From the NCBI GenBank assembly GCA_016302185.1, contig JAEDOC010000013.1, positions 1 through 26,115 on the forward strand: 26,115 bases of DNA, written 5' to 3'. Below the pieces are notes generated by a model. It was not told the origin of the DNA. It made no database searches and was given only the letters and a program-made list of their open reading frames with translations. The position numbers and the translations under genes were made by a program. The stretch is from Clostridium sp. (GTDB lineage: Bacteria; Bacillota; Clostridia; Lachnospirales; Lachnospiraceae). Shown piece after piece: positions 8,110-14,892 of the stretch; position 1 is the stretch's first letter, and each line of letters opens with the position of its first letter.

Positions 8110-9558
8110 ATGACAGATCAGATGAAGAAAATACGCCTGGTTTCCAACAGCTTTTATAATGCCGGCCTGGAACGGGCGAAGAGAAGAGATTTGACAGGTG
8201 CAGTCCAGTGGCTGCAGAAATGTCTGAATTTGAATAAATACCATATTGACGCAAGAAATCTGCTGGGTCTCATCTATTATGAGATGGGAGAGGTGCCGGA
8301 GGCGCTGGTCCAGTGGGTCCTCAGCATGAACCTGCAGGAGAGGGATAATCCGGCGGATTATTATTTAAGCCAGATTCAGCGGAAGCCGGAGCGCCTGGAG
8401 AAGGTCAGCCAGAATGTGAAAAAATATAATCAGGCACTTTTTCAGGCACAGACCGGAAGCGATGATCTGGCTGTGCTGCAGCTGACCCGTGTGGTGGAGG
8501 TGAATCCCAACTTTGTGAAGGCCCACCTTCTTCTGGCGCTGCTTTACATTGAACATGAGGATTTCACCAAGGCGGGTAAATCCCTTTATAAGGTGTTAAA
8601 GATTGATAAAAACAATCCCAAAGCTTCCTGGTATATGTCTATTGTGAAGGCCAGAACCGGAAAGGCGGAGGTGGAGCGAAAGAAGCTGAAAAACGCCTTC
8701 TCCCATCGTCAGATGCAGGATGATGACGTGATCATTCCTCCCAGCTACAAGGAGAATACCGGTTGGCAGTCGGTCTTAAATATCGGTGCCGGTCTTCTGC
8801 TGGGAGCAGCGGTGATTTTTTATCTGGTGATGCCGGCGAAGATGAAGGAACTGAATAATGAGCATTCGCAGGAGCTGATTCAGTACAATGAGCAACTAAA
8901 TCAGAAGAATGAGGAGATCTCCAGCTTAAACAAGGAGATGGATGCGTACCTGTCCGAGAGAGACGAGGCGAAGGAAGAACTGGATTCCATGCTGAACAGC
9001 AGTGACAGTACGCTGAATCAGTATGCGACACTGGTGAAGATCCTGCAGGCATATCGCAGCAATAATGTGCAGGAGGCTGCTTTTCTCTATCCGGGTTTTG
9101 ACCCGTCGATGTTTACGGATGAGACGGTTCAGTCTATTGCAAACAGCGTAAAGCAGGAGATGGAAACGACCGGATATCAGAGTCTGGAGGATTTAGGCTA
9201 TACGATGTGGTCTGCCGGAAGACTTTCGGAGGCATTGAATTATTATGAAACCTGTCTGCAGATCCGTCCGGAGAATCCCAACGTGCTTTTTAACATGGCG
9301 ATGATTTACCGTTCTCAGGGAGAGACAGAGAAAGCAGTAGAGCTTTTTACAGAGATTGTGACAAAATACGCGGATGCGGAACAGGCAGAGAAGGCCAGAA
9401 CACAGCTGGCCGAGCTGGTGCCGCAGAATCAGCAGGCAGCAGTGCCGGGCCATTCCATCCTGGATCAGGGACGGGGAGAAAGCCAGGCGGCTGCGGAGGC
9501 AGGCGGCGAGAGCCAGAGTGCGGAAAGTCAGGCACCGGTTGGCGAGCCGGTGGGCTGA
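8110..9558 (+). CDS. Membrane-anchored tetratricopeptide-repeat protein
   Basis: This 482-residue protein has TPR-type helices at about 8-180, for example AVQWLQKCLNLNKYHIDARNL and the pattern A-LL-ALLYIEHEDFTKAGKSLYKVLKID. One membrane segment lies at about 221-241 (VLNIGAGLLLGAAVIFYLVM). A coiled coil follows at about 245-297, then further TPRs at about 350-440 (LSEALNYYETCLQIRPENPNVLFNMAMIYR). The C-terminal tail is Gln/Ala/Gly-rich. With no N-terminal signal, the first TPR block is probably cytoplasmic and the second outside. TPRs mediate protein-protein contact; the partner is unknown. GAAGGAAT just upstream (8093-8100) serves as ribosome binding site for ATG 8110. It follows folC and the 51-residue gene and precedes spoIIAA. 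Confidence 0.8.
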   Translation: MTDQMKKIRLVSNSFYNAGLERAKRRDLTGAVQWLQKCLNLNKYHIDARNLLGLIYYEMGEVPEALVQWVLSMNLQERDNPADYYLSQIQRKPERLEKVSQNVKKYNQALFQAQTGSDDLAVLQLTRVVEVNPNFVKAHLLLALLYIEHEDFTKAGKSLYKVLKIDKNNPKASWYMSIVKARTGKAEVERKKLKNAFSHRQMQDDDVIIPPSYKENTGWQSVLNIGAGLLLGAAVIFYLVMPAKMKELNNEHSQELIQYNEQLNQKNEEISSLNKEMDAYLSERDEAKEELDSMLNSSDSTLNQYATLVKILQAYRSNNVQEAAFLYPGFDPSMFTDETVQSIANSVKQEMETTGYQSLEDLGYTMWSAGRLSEALNYYETCLQIRPENPNVLFNMAMIYRSQGETEKAVELFTEIVTKYADAEQAEKARTQLAELVPQNQQAAVPGHSILDQGRGESQAAAEAGGESQSAESQAPVGEPVG

Positions 9559-9579
9559 CCATCCATTTGACAGAATACA

Positions 9580-9619
9580 AAAGACACTACGGAAGAAATA
9601 TCCGAGGTGTCTTTTTTTT
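9580..9619 (+). terminator. Intrinsic terminator between the TPR gene and spoIIAA
   Basis: AAAGACACTACGGA (9580-9593) pairs with TCCGAGGTGTCTTT (9601-9614) across a 7-base loop, with one wobble and one mismatch. The T-run continues to 9619. It ends only 18 bases before the spoIIAA start codon, which is unusual (see findings). Confidence 0.85.
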
Positions 9620-9637
9620 ATGGGAGGTTGGGAAAGC

Positions 9638-9985
9638 ATGGAAAAAAAGCTGTTTACCTACGAAGCAGACGGGCAGGCATTGATTATTCATCTGCCGGAG
9701 GAACTGGATCATCACAATTGTCTAACCTTAAAATATGAGACGGATCTGCTGCTGGCGGAAAATTACATTAATCGGATTGTATTTGATTTTTCCAAAACAG
9801 AATTTATGGACAGCTCCGGCATCGGAGTATTGCTGAACCGCTACAAACAGATGGAAGGAAGCCGGGGAACGGTGACGATCTACGGGGTAAAGCCAAGAAT
9901 TAACCGGATTTTAAAAATCGGAGGGATCAAACAGCTGGTACGCCAGTACCGGAATAAGGAGGAGGCAGTCCATGGACAGGAATAA
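9638..9985 (+). CDS. spoIIAA: Anti-sigma F factor antagonist SpoIIAA
   Basis: This 115-residue STAS-domain protein binds the anti-sigma factor SpoIIAB in the forespore, releasing sigma-F. It is inactivated when SpoIIAB phosphorylates it and reactivated by SpoIIE. The phosphorylation site motif FMDSSGIGVLLNRYKQ (residues 56-71) matches the Bacillus subtilis D57-S58 region almost exactly; S59 is the equivalent serine here. GGGAGG (9622-9627) lies 10 bases before ATG 9638. It overlaps spoIIAB by 14 bases, so the two are probably translationally coupled, keeping antagonist and anti-sigma factor in ratio. Gene order AA-AB-sigF is the conserved spoIIA order. Confidence 0.95.
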   Translation: MEKKLFTYEADGQALIIHLPEELDHHNCLTLKYETDLLLAENYINRIVFDFSKTEFMDSSGIGVLLNRYKQMEGSRGTVTIYGVKPRINRILKIGGIKQLVRQYRNKEEAVHGQE

Positions 9986-10457
9986 GGAGCTGGGAAAAAG
10001 AAGGGAAGAGAAGGCCGGGGGCTGCAGAGCAAATCATATGCGGCTGGAGGTGGAGAGCAGTTCGGAAAATGAGGAATTTGCCCGTGTGACAGTTGCAGTA
10101 TTTGCCAGTCGTTCCGATCCGACGCTGGAGGAAATCAATGATATTAAAACAGCGGTTTCGGAGGCGGTGACGAACTGTATTATCCACGGTTATGAGAACG
10201 GGCCGGGGAAGATTTGGATTGAGGCGGAGCTAAAAGAGCGGTTGCTGACGGTACAGATTCGGGATGAAGGAAAAGGAATTCCGGATGTGAAGCGGGCGAT
10301 GGAGCCGATGTACACCACCGATGAGAGCGGGGAACGTTCCGGAATGGGATTTTCTTTTATGGAGGCGTTCATGGATAGTGTGGAGGTGGAGTCTGCACCG
10401 GGAGCCGGAACTACAGTAATTCTGAAAAAGCAAATCGGAAAGCAATTCGACAGGTGA
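9972..10457 (+). CDS. spoIIAB: Anti-sigma F factor SpoIIAB (serine kinase)
   Basis: SpoIIAB is a GHKL-fold ATPase/kinase that holds sigma-F inactive and phosphorylates SpoIIAA. The ATP-site motifs are visible: N-box EAVTNCIIHGYEN (64-76), G1 DEGKGI (98-103) and G2 SGMGFSFM (123-130). At 161 residues it is longer than the usual roughly 140-150, because the Bacillus-like start (MRLEVESSSENEEFARVTV) corresponds to residue 23. The longer form is supported by an ideal AAGGAGGAGG (9956-9965) 6 bases before ATG 9972, whereas the inner ATG 10038 has no comparable site. The extra N-terminus is basic. The gene ends 4 bases before sigF. Confidence 0.95.
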   Translation: MDRNKELGKRREEKAGGCRANHMRLEVESSSENEEFARVTVAVFASRSDPTLEEINDIKTAVSEAVTNCIIHGYENGPGKIWIEAELKERLLTVQIRDEGKGIPDVKRAMEPMYTTDESGERSGMGFSFMEAFMDSVEVESAPGAGTTVILKKQIGKQFDR

Positions 10458-10461
10458 GCCT

Positions 10462-11178
10462 ATGGATGATACCATGAAACTGATCGAGTTGGCTCACAGC
10501 GGGGATAAAGCAGCCAGAGAACGGCTGGTGATGGACAATGTGGGGCTGGTCTGGAGTATAGTCCGACGCTTCACGGGAAGAGGCTGTGAGACAGAGGATC
10601 TGTTTCAGATAGGCAGTATCGGTTTGCTGAAAGCGATTGATAAATTTGATACCTCCTATGAGGTTCGGTTTTCCACCTATGCGGTTCCAATGATCCTGGG
10701 AGAAATCAAGAGATTTCTGCGGGATGACGGAATGATTAAGGTGAGCCGTTCCATCAAAGAGCTGGGAATGCGGGCGGGCGCAGCCAGAGAACGGCTTTCC
10801 GGCAGCCTGGGCAGGGAGCCGACACTGGAGGAGCTGGCAAGTGAACTGGGGGCCAGCTGTGAGGAGGTGGCGGCCTCTCTGGAAGCCGGCTGCCAGGTGG
10901 AATCCCTCTATGCGTCCGGAAGTTCCGGGGAGGACAGCAATCTGACGCTTCTGGATCGGATGGCGGAGGATAAAAATGAACAGGAGCAGATGCTGAACCG
11001 GATGCTGCTGGGAGAGCTGTTAAAATCGCTGGATAAAAATCAGCGGGAGCTGATTGTAAGAAGATATTTTTATAATCAGACCCAGACCCAGATTGCGGGA
11101 ATTCTGGGCATTTCTCAGGTGCAGGTATCCCGGATGGAGCGGAAGATTTTAAAGGAGATGAGAGAGAAGCTTTCCTGA
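10462..11178 (+). CDS. sigF: RNA polymerase sigma-F factor
   Basis: Sigma-F is the first forespore-specific sigma factor. Region 2 is clear: NVGLVWSIVRRF, then TEDLFQIGSIGLLKAIDKFD (44-63) and RFSTYAVPMILGEIKRFLRDDG (69-90). Region 3 follows with SRSIKELG and REPTLEELASELG. Region 4 has the promoter-recognition helix-turn-helix NQTQTQIAGILGISQVQVSRMERKIL (205-230). Length is 238 residues, slightly short of the Bacillus protein. Identity as sigF rather than sigG rests on its position after spoIIAA-spoIIAB. AGGTGAG lies 3 bases before the start, and the 4-base gap from spoIIAB indicates one transcript. Confidence 0.95.
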   Translation: MDDTMKLIELAHSGDKAARERLVMDNVGLVWSIVRRFTGRGCETEDLFQIGSIGLLKAIDKFDTSYEVRFSTYAVPMILGEIKRFLRDDGMIKVSRSIKELGMRAGAARERLSGSLGREPTLEELASELGASCEEVAASLEAGCQVESLYASGSSGEDSNLTLLDRMAEDKNEQEQMLNRMLLGELLKSLDKNQRELIVRRYFYNQTQTQIAGILGISQVQVSRMERKILKEMREKLS

Positions 11179-11180
11179 CT

Positions 11181-11209
11181 GCATAAAAAGAAAGTTCTGA
11201 GTCATACTA
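11181..11209 (+). promoter_or_regulatory. Sigma-G-type promoter of the spoVA operon
   Basis: GCATA (11181-11185) and CATACTA (11203-11209) are 17 bases apart. This matches the published sigma-G pattern (about GMATR, 17-18 bases, CATAHTA) at every defined position. It begins 2 bases after the sigF stop. The spoVA operon is a known sigma-G target in Bacillus. The start site would be near 11216. Confidence 0.85.
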
Positions 11210-11244
11210 TCCTTAAAATACGGAAGGAAAAGGATGTGAGTCGG

Positions 11245-11409
11245 ATGAGTCTGAAAAAGAAAACAGGGATCCTGATGCTGCTTTTGTGTCTGGCGGTAAT
11301 TGCGGCGGCAGTGTGGTACTGCCTGCTGGCAGTGGGGAAGAGTAAAACACACATGGACGGAACCTTTGTCTGCCTTCCTGCCGCTGTGGCGGAGAGGGAG
11401 GCAGCATGA
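11245..11409 (+). CDS. Small single-pass membrane protein, 54 residues, first gene of spoVA operon
   Basis: A 54-codon frame begins MSLKKKTGILMLLLCLAVIA and ends CLPAAVAEREAA. A basic start and one hydrophobic segment (about 8-30) suggest a single-pass membrane protein with a short outer tail. It has three cysteines. AGGAAAAGGA (11224-11233) precedes ATG 11245; an in-frame GTG at 11236 is an alternative. Its stop overlaps the spoVAA start (ATGA at 11406-11409), implying translational coupling. It lies directly behind the sigma-G promoter, so it should be made in the forespore with the SpoVA proteins. I know no equivalent in the Bacillus operon. Function unknown. Confidence 0.7.
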   Translation: MSLKKKTGILMLLLCLAVIAAAVWYCLLAVGKSKTHMDGTFVCLPAAVAEREAA

Positions 11410-12032
11410 CTCAGACAGTTTATATTAAGTTAAATCAGATTTCTCAGGTTCAGAAAAAGGATGTATATTTAAGTGATATCGCAACGGTATACTGCAGCGA
11501 CAAGGCAACGGCCAGCCGCTGCCGGGCCGTGAAAATCAAAACCATCCATTCGGACAAGGAAGTTCGCTATGTGGGCAGTGTGTTGGATGTGATTACGGAG
11601 ATTACCAAAGCAGTGCCGCAGGCGGAGGTAAATAGTGTCGGTGAGACCGATTTTATTATTGATTATGAGCCGCCGGCGAAACCGAAGCTTCTATGGAACT
11701 GGTGTAAAACCATCTTCGTCTGCCTGGTCTGCTTCGCGGGTGCCTCCTTTGCTATTATGAGCTTTAATAATGATGCCAGCGTTCGGGATGTGTTTGCGGA
11801 GCTGTATCGTCTGGTGATGGGACAGGAGGCAACAGGACTTACCGTTCTGGAACTGGGATATTCCGTGGGCCTGGCGATCGGAATTCTGGTCTTTTTCAAT
11901 CATTTTGCCAGCTGGAAGCTGAGTACGGATCCCACCCCGCTGGAGGTGGAGATGCGCCTCTATGAGGAAAACTTAAATAAGACGCTGATTGAAAATGACG
12001 GAAGAAGGGAGTCGGGTGTTGATGTTTCCTGA
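11406..12032 (+). CDS. spoVAA: Stage V sporulation protein SpoVAA
   Basis: SpoVAA belongs to the spore inner-membrane SpoVA complex that moves dipicolinic acid with calcium into the forespore and releases it in germination. The 208-residue protein has a soluble N-terminal part (about 1-95) and two membrane helices at about 101-119 (KTIFVCLVCFAGASFAIMSF) and 148-166 (LELGYSVGLAIGILVFF). The TPLEVEMRLYEENLNKTL ending is typical of the family. It overlaps the 54-residue gene by 4 bases and spoVAB by 11 bases. Confidence 0.9.
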   Translation: MTQTVYIKLNQISQVQKKDVYLSDIATVYCSDKATASRCRAVKIKTIHSDKEVRYVGSVLDVITEITKAVPQAEVNSVGETDFIIDYEPPAKPKLLWNWCKTIFVCLVCFAGASFAIMSFNNDASVRDVFAELYRLVMGQEATGLTVLELGYSVGLAIGILVFFNHFASWKLSTDPTPLEVEMRLYEENLNKTLIENDGRRESGVDVS

Positions 12033-12483
12033 TATGCTAAAGCAGCTGTTTCTGCTCTTTTTCGGTCTGTGCGCCGGAGGCGTGATTGCAGCCGGTGTTT
12101 TCGCTTTCCTGGCGATTATTGGCGTCTTTCCCCGGGTAATCGGGAAGAGTAAGACCGGTTCTCATATTCTTCTGTATGAGACGGTGATTATTCTGGGAGG
12201 AAGTCTGGGGAATGTGCTGGATCTGTATGAATTCCCGCTTCTCATCGGTTCGGCCGGCGGTGGATTCGCGGTGCTGGGACAGCTTCTTTTAGGCATCTGG
12301 AGTGTTTTTGCCGGGATATTTGTAGGCTGCCTGGTGATGTCTCTGGCGGAAACCCTGAAAGCGCTGCCGGTGATCAGCCGCCGGGTCCACCTGGCGGTGG
12401 GGCTTCCGTATATTATTTTATCCGTGGCACTGGGAAAAATGTGCGGATCGCTGATATATTTTATCTATAAAATGTGTATGTAG
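12022..12483 (+). CDS. spoVAB: Stage V sporulation protein SpoVAB
   Basis: This 153-residue, very hydrophobic protein has about four to five membrane helices (LFLLFFGLCAGGVIAAGVFAF, then segments near 75-110 and at the C-terminus). It is part of the SpoVA membrane complex. ATG 12022 is chosen because GAAGGGAG (12004-12011) is well placed before it and the length then fits the family. The longer TTG-started frame from 11989 has no good binding site. It overlaps spoVAA by 11 bases. Confidence 0.88.
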   Translation: MFPDMLKQLFLLFFGLCAGGVIAAGVFAFLAIIGVFPRVIGKSKTGSHILLYETVIILGGSLGNVLDLYEFPLLIGSAGGGFAVLGQLLLGIWSVFAGIFVGCLVMSLAETLKALPVISRRVHLAVGLPYIILSVALGKMCGSLIYFIYKMCM

Positions 12484-12485
12484 CC

Positions 12486-12504
12486 TCTGCCTGCGGGAGG
12501 CAGA
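12486..12504 (+). other. GC-rich hairpin between spoVAB and spoVAC
   Basis: TCTGCCT (12486-12492) pairs perfectly with AGGCAGA (12498-12504) over a 5-base loop. No T-run follows, so it is not a normal terminator. It may affect mRNA stability or partial readthrough between spoVAB and spoVAC. Confidence 0.5.
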
Positions 12505-12529
12505 CGGAGCGGAAAGAGAGGAGAAGAAG

Positions 12530-12979
12530 ATGGAAGTCAGAAAGGATCAGTATGGGGAATATGTCAAAGAGGTCACTCCGGTACACAATACATGGAAAAA
12601 TGTATTCTGGGCATTTCTGATCGGCGGGTTTATCTGCTTTTTGGGGCAGATGCTGCAGGATTATTTACAGCTGTGCGGTCTGGAGAAGGATGCGGCCTCT
12701 GCCTGGACTCTCCTTACTCTGGTGTTCGCCAGCGTCCTGCTGACCGGCCTGAACCAGTTTCAGAAGCTGGCCCGCTTCGCCGGTGCCGGCGTTCTGGTTC
12801 CCATCACCGGGTTTGCCAATTCCGTGGCGGCACCGGCGCTGGAGCACAAAGTAGAGGGTCAGGTTTTCGGCATCGGCTGTAAAATTTTTACAATTTCCGG
12901 TCCGGTGATTCTGTACGGGGTGTTTACCAGCTGGGTGTTGGGAGTGATTTACTGGATCGGGATGATGATGGGAATGTAA
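12530..12979 (+). CDS. spoVAC: Stage V sporulation protein SpoVAC
   Basis: SpoVAC is the core channel subunit of the SpoVA complex; in Bacillus it acts as a mechanosensitive channel releasing dipicolinic acid in germination. The 149-residue protein has a soluble N-terminus (VRKDQYGEYVKEVTPVHN) and about four membrane helices beginning WAFLIGGFICFLGQMLQDY. Later conserved-looking motifs include AGVLVPITGFANSVAAPALEHKVEG and GCKIFTISGPVILYGVFTSW. The length matches the family. GAGAGGAG (12516-12523) lies 6 bases before the ATG. Confidence 0.95.
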   Translation: MEVRKDQYGEYVKEVTPVHNTWKNVFWAFLIGGFICFLGQMLQDYLQLCGLEKDAASAWTLLTLVFASVLLTGLNQFQKLARFAGAGVLVPITGFANSVAAPALEHKVEGQVFGIGCKIFTISGPVILYGVFTSWVLGVIYWIGMMMGM

Positions 12980-13152
12980 TGAAGAATCATATTGAATCGA
13001 TACTGTCATTTTGAGTTTCGTAATACAGAGGAGTCAAACACGGATCAGAAGCGTTTTGAATGTATTGAAGAGGGCGGCAGATGAGTAACAGATTTGAAAC
13101 GCTGGAAGTTTTTCCCTGATGGGTTGCTTTTTGATATTTCGGAGGTGAGAAG

Positions 13153-13362
13153 ATGAATGGAAATTTAGATATCGGAGAAGGAGCAAAGAATGTTCCCATT
13201 GGCTTTGGTCTGAGTCTTGCCATGAATGAGGCAGCGATGCAGCGCTACAGCGGGATGTCGGAGTCGGAGCGAAAATCCTGGCTTTCCAGAGCCGGTCAGG
13301 TGCAGTCGAAAGCAGAGATGGAACGGCTGGTCAGCCGGATTGCGGAATCGACACAAGGATAA
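13153..13362 (+). CDS. Small conserved-looking protein, 69 residues, inside spoVA operon
   Basis: This 69-residue soluble, mainly helical protein begins MNGNLDIGEGAKNVPIGFGL, followed by SLAMNEAAMQRYSGMSESER and a SKAEMERLVSRIAE ending. GGAGGTGA (13141-13148) lies 4 bases before its ATG, and it is flanked on the same strand by spoVAC and spoVAD. I recall similar small uncharacterised clostridial proteins with a PIGxGxxLAxN motif, but know no function. Its place in the operon implies forespore expression under sigma-G. The 173 bases between spoVAC and this gene contain no other convincing gene or promoter. Confidence 0.8.
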   Translation: MNGNLDIGEGAKNVPIGFGLSLAMNEAAMQRYSGMSESERKSWLSRAGQVQSKAEMERLVSRIAESTQG

Positions 13363-13426
13363 ATGTATGAATTTGCGCATTCCCGCGCACAATAACAGCA
13401 TGAATCTTCACGATAAGGAGGAAGAC

Positions 13427-14461
13427 ATGCAGAAGGGAAAAGCAAGCTTACGCTTTGAACGGCCGCCGGTTCTTCTGGCGGCCGCTTCGATTGTGGGGGA
13501 AAAAGAGGGGGATGGTCCGCTGGCCCGGTGTTTTGACCGGATTGAACCGGATCCAATGTTTGGAAAAGAGAGCTGGGAGGAGGCGGAGAGCGAGCTGCAG
13601 CGGCAGACGGCACTCCTTAGCCTTAAGAAAGCCGGACTGAAGGAGACGGATATCCGCTACCTGTTCGCCGGAGATCTTCTGGGGCAGCTGGTAGCCACTT
13701 CCTTTGGAACGGAGGAACTGGAGATACCGCTGTTTGGCCTGTATGGTGCCTGTTCTACCATAGGAGAGGCGATGATGCTGGGGGCCATGGCGGTCAATGC
13801 AGGTTATGCGGATCGGGTGATGGCCATGGCATCCAGCCATTTTGCTTCGGCGGAGCGGCAGTTCCGTTTTCCGCTGGCTTATGGAAATCAACGGCCGCTT
13901 TCCACCACCTGGACCGTAACCGGCTGCGGCAGTGTGATTTTGGAGACGGAAGGTAAAAACACTCAGACAGAGGAAGGCCGTTTTGCACGGGTAACCGGAG
14001 TGACCACCGGAAAAATCGTGGATATGCAGGCGAGGGATTCCATGAATATGGGAGCGGCCATGGCGGTAGCAGCCGTGGATACGATCCTTCAGAATTTTCG
14101 GGATTTTGAGATCGGGCCGCAGTATTACGATAAGATTATCACCGGAGATTTAGGGATGGTGGGGCAGAAGATCCTTTTTGATTTTATGGAAGAGGCAGGT
14201 GCAGATGTCCGCGGAATTCATATGGACTGTGGTATGGAGATCTATGATTCTGCTGCGCAGGACACCCATTCCGGCGGAAGCGGCTGTGGCTGTGCGGCTG
14301 TAACCCTGTGCGGTTCTATCCTTCCGAAGATAAAGAGCGGAGAATGGAGGCGGGTGCTGTTTGTTCCTACCGGTGCGCTGCTTTCTCAGATCAGCTTTAA
14401 TGAGGGACAGACGGTTCCGGGAATTGCCCACGGTGTGATGCTGGAGCATATCGCGCCCTAG
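13427..14461 (+). CDS. spoVAD: Stage V sporulation protein SpoVAD
   Basis: SpoVAD is the soluble, thiolase-fold SpoVA component that binds dipicolinic acid on the spore inner membrane. The 344-residue protein shows the thiolase-like core with LFGLYGACSTIGEAMMLGAM (about 102-121), MAMASSHFASAERQFRFPLAYG, a HSGGSGCGCAAV segment and the ending FNEGQTVPGIAHGVMLE. ATG 13427 has AAGGAGGA (about 13415-13422) in front and gives the usual length. The frame is open upstream to 13226, but that part overlaps the 69-residue gene and is not coding. Confidence 0.95.
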   Translation: MQKGKASLRFERPPVLLAAASIVGEKEGDGPLARCFDRIEPDPMFGKESWEEAESELQRQTALLSLKKAGLKETDIRYLFAGDLLGQLVATSFGTEELEIPLFGLYGACSTIGEAMMLGAMAVNAGYADRVMAMASSHFASAERQFRFPLAYGNQRPLSTTWTVTGCGSVILETEGKNTQTEEGRFARVTGVTTGKIVDMQARDSMNMGAAMAVAAVDTILQNFRDFEIGPQYYDKIITGDLGMVGQKILFDFMEEAGADVRGIHMDCGMEIYDSAAQDTHSGGSGCGCAAVTLCGSILPKIKSGEWRRVLFVPTGALLSQISFNEGQTVPGIAHGVMLEHIAP

Positions 14462-14494
14462 GGGAAAGAGAACAGGAAGAGAGGAGAAAAGAAA

Positions 14495-14851
14495 ATGGGA
14501 TATATCAGAGCTTTTCTTGTGGGAGGGATCATCTGCGGTGCAGTTCAGATCCTGATGGATAAAACAAAGCTGATGCCGGGACGCATCATGGTGCTTCTGG
14601 TGGTAACCGGAGCGATTCTGGGCTTTCTGGGAATCTATGAGCCCTTTTCTCAGTGGGCGGGAGCCGGGGCCACAGTACCGCTTCTGGGGTTTGGAAATAC
14701 GCTGTGGAAGGGAGTCACGGAAGCCATCGCAAAGGATGGCTTTCTGGGAATCTTTAAGGGCGGACTGACCGCTGCTTCTGCGGGAATTACCGGTGCCCTG
14801 GTGTTCGGGTATCTGGCGGCACTTTTGTTTCAGCCAAAAACAAAAACCTGA
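14495..14851 (+). CDS. spoVAE: Stage V sporulation protein SpoVAE (AEb type)
   Basis: This 118-residue membrane protein has about three to four helices, starting MGYIRAFLVGGIICGAVQIL and including PLLGFGNTLWKGV and GGLTAASAGITGALVFGYLAALLF. These match the membrane SpoVAE/SpoVAEb family, which is related to SpoVAC. GAGGAG (14481-14486) is 8 bases before ATG 14495. It is the last gene of the operon; no spoVAEa or spoVAF follows, unlike Bacillus. Its stop codon lies inside the terminator stem. Confidence 0.93.
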   Translation: MGYIRAFLVGGIICGAVQILMDKTKLMPGRIMVLLVVTGAILGFLGIYEPFSQWAGAGATVPLLGFGNTLWKGVTEAIAKDGFLGIFKGGLTAASAGITGALVFGYLAALLFQPKTKT

Positions 14852-14870
14852 CTTCGCGTCAGGTTTTTTG
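14841..14870. terminator. Bidirectional terminator between spoVAE and the convergent PBP gene
   Basis: CAAAAACCTGAC (14841-14852) pairs with GTCAGGTTTTTTG (14858-14870). The plus strand ends in six Ts, and the minus strand reads into TTTTTGTTTTTGG. It can thus end both the spoVA transcript and the penicillin-binding protein transcript. The spoVAE stop (14849-14851) falls in the left arm. Confidence 0.88.
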
Positions 14871-14892
14871 TTTTATGAATCTTATTTACTTT

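Noticed and set aside
9374..9637. Upstream extension of the spoIIAA frame
   Set aside because: Overlaps the end of the TPR gene in another frame and crosses the terminator; the start at 9638 has the proper binding site.
13080..13118. Mini-frame MSNRFETLEVFP between spoVAC and the 69-residue gene
   Set aside because: Only 12 codons with a poor binding site; no support for a functional peptide.
13226..13426. Upstream part of the open frame containing spoVAD
   Set aside because: Overlaps the 69-residue gene; the family-typical start at 13427 has a strong AAGGAGGA.
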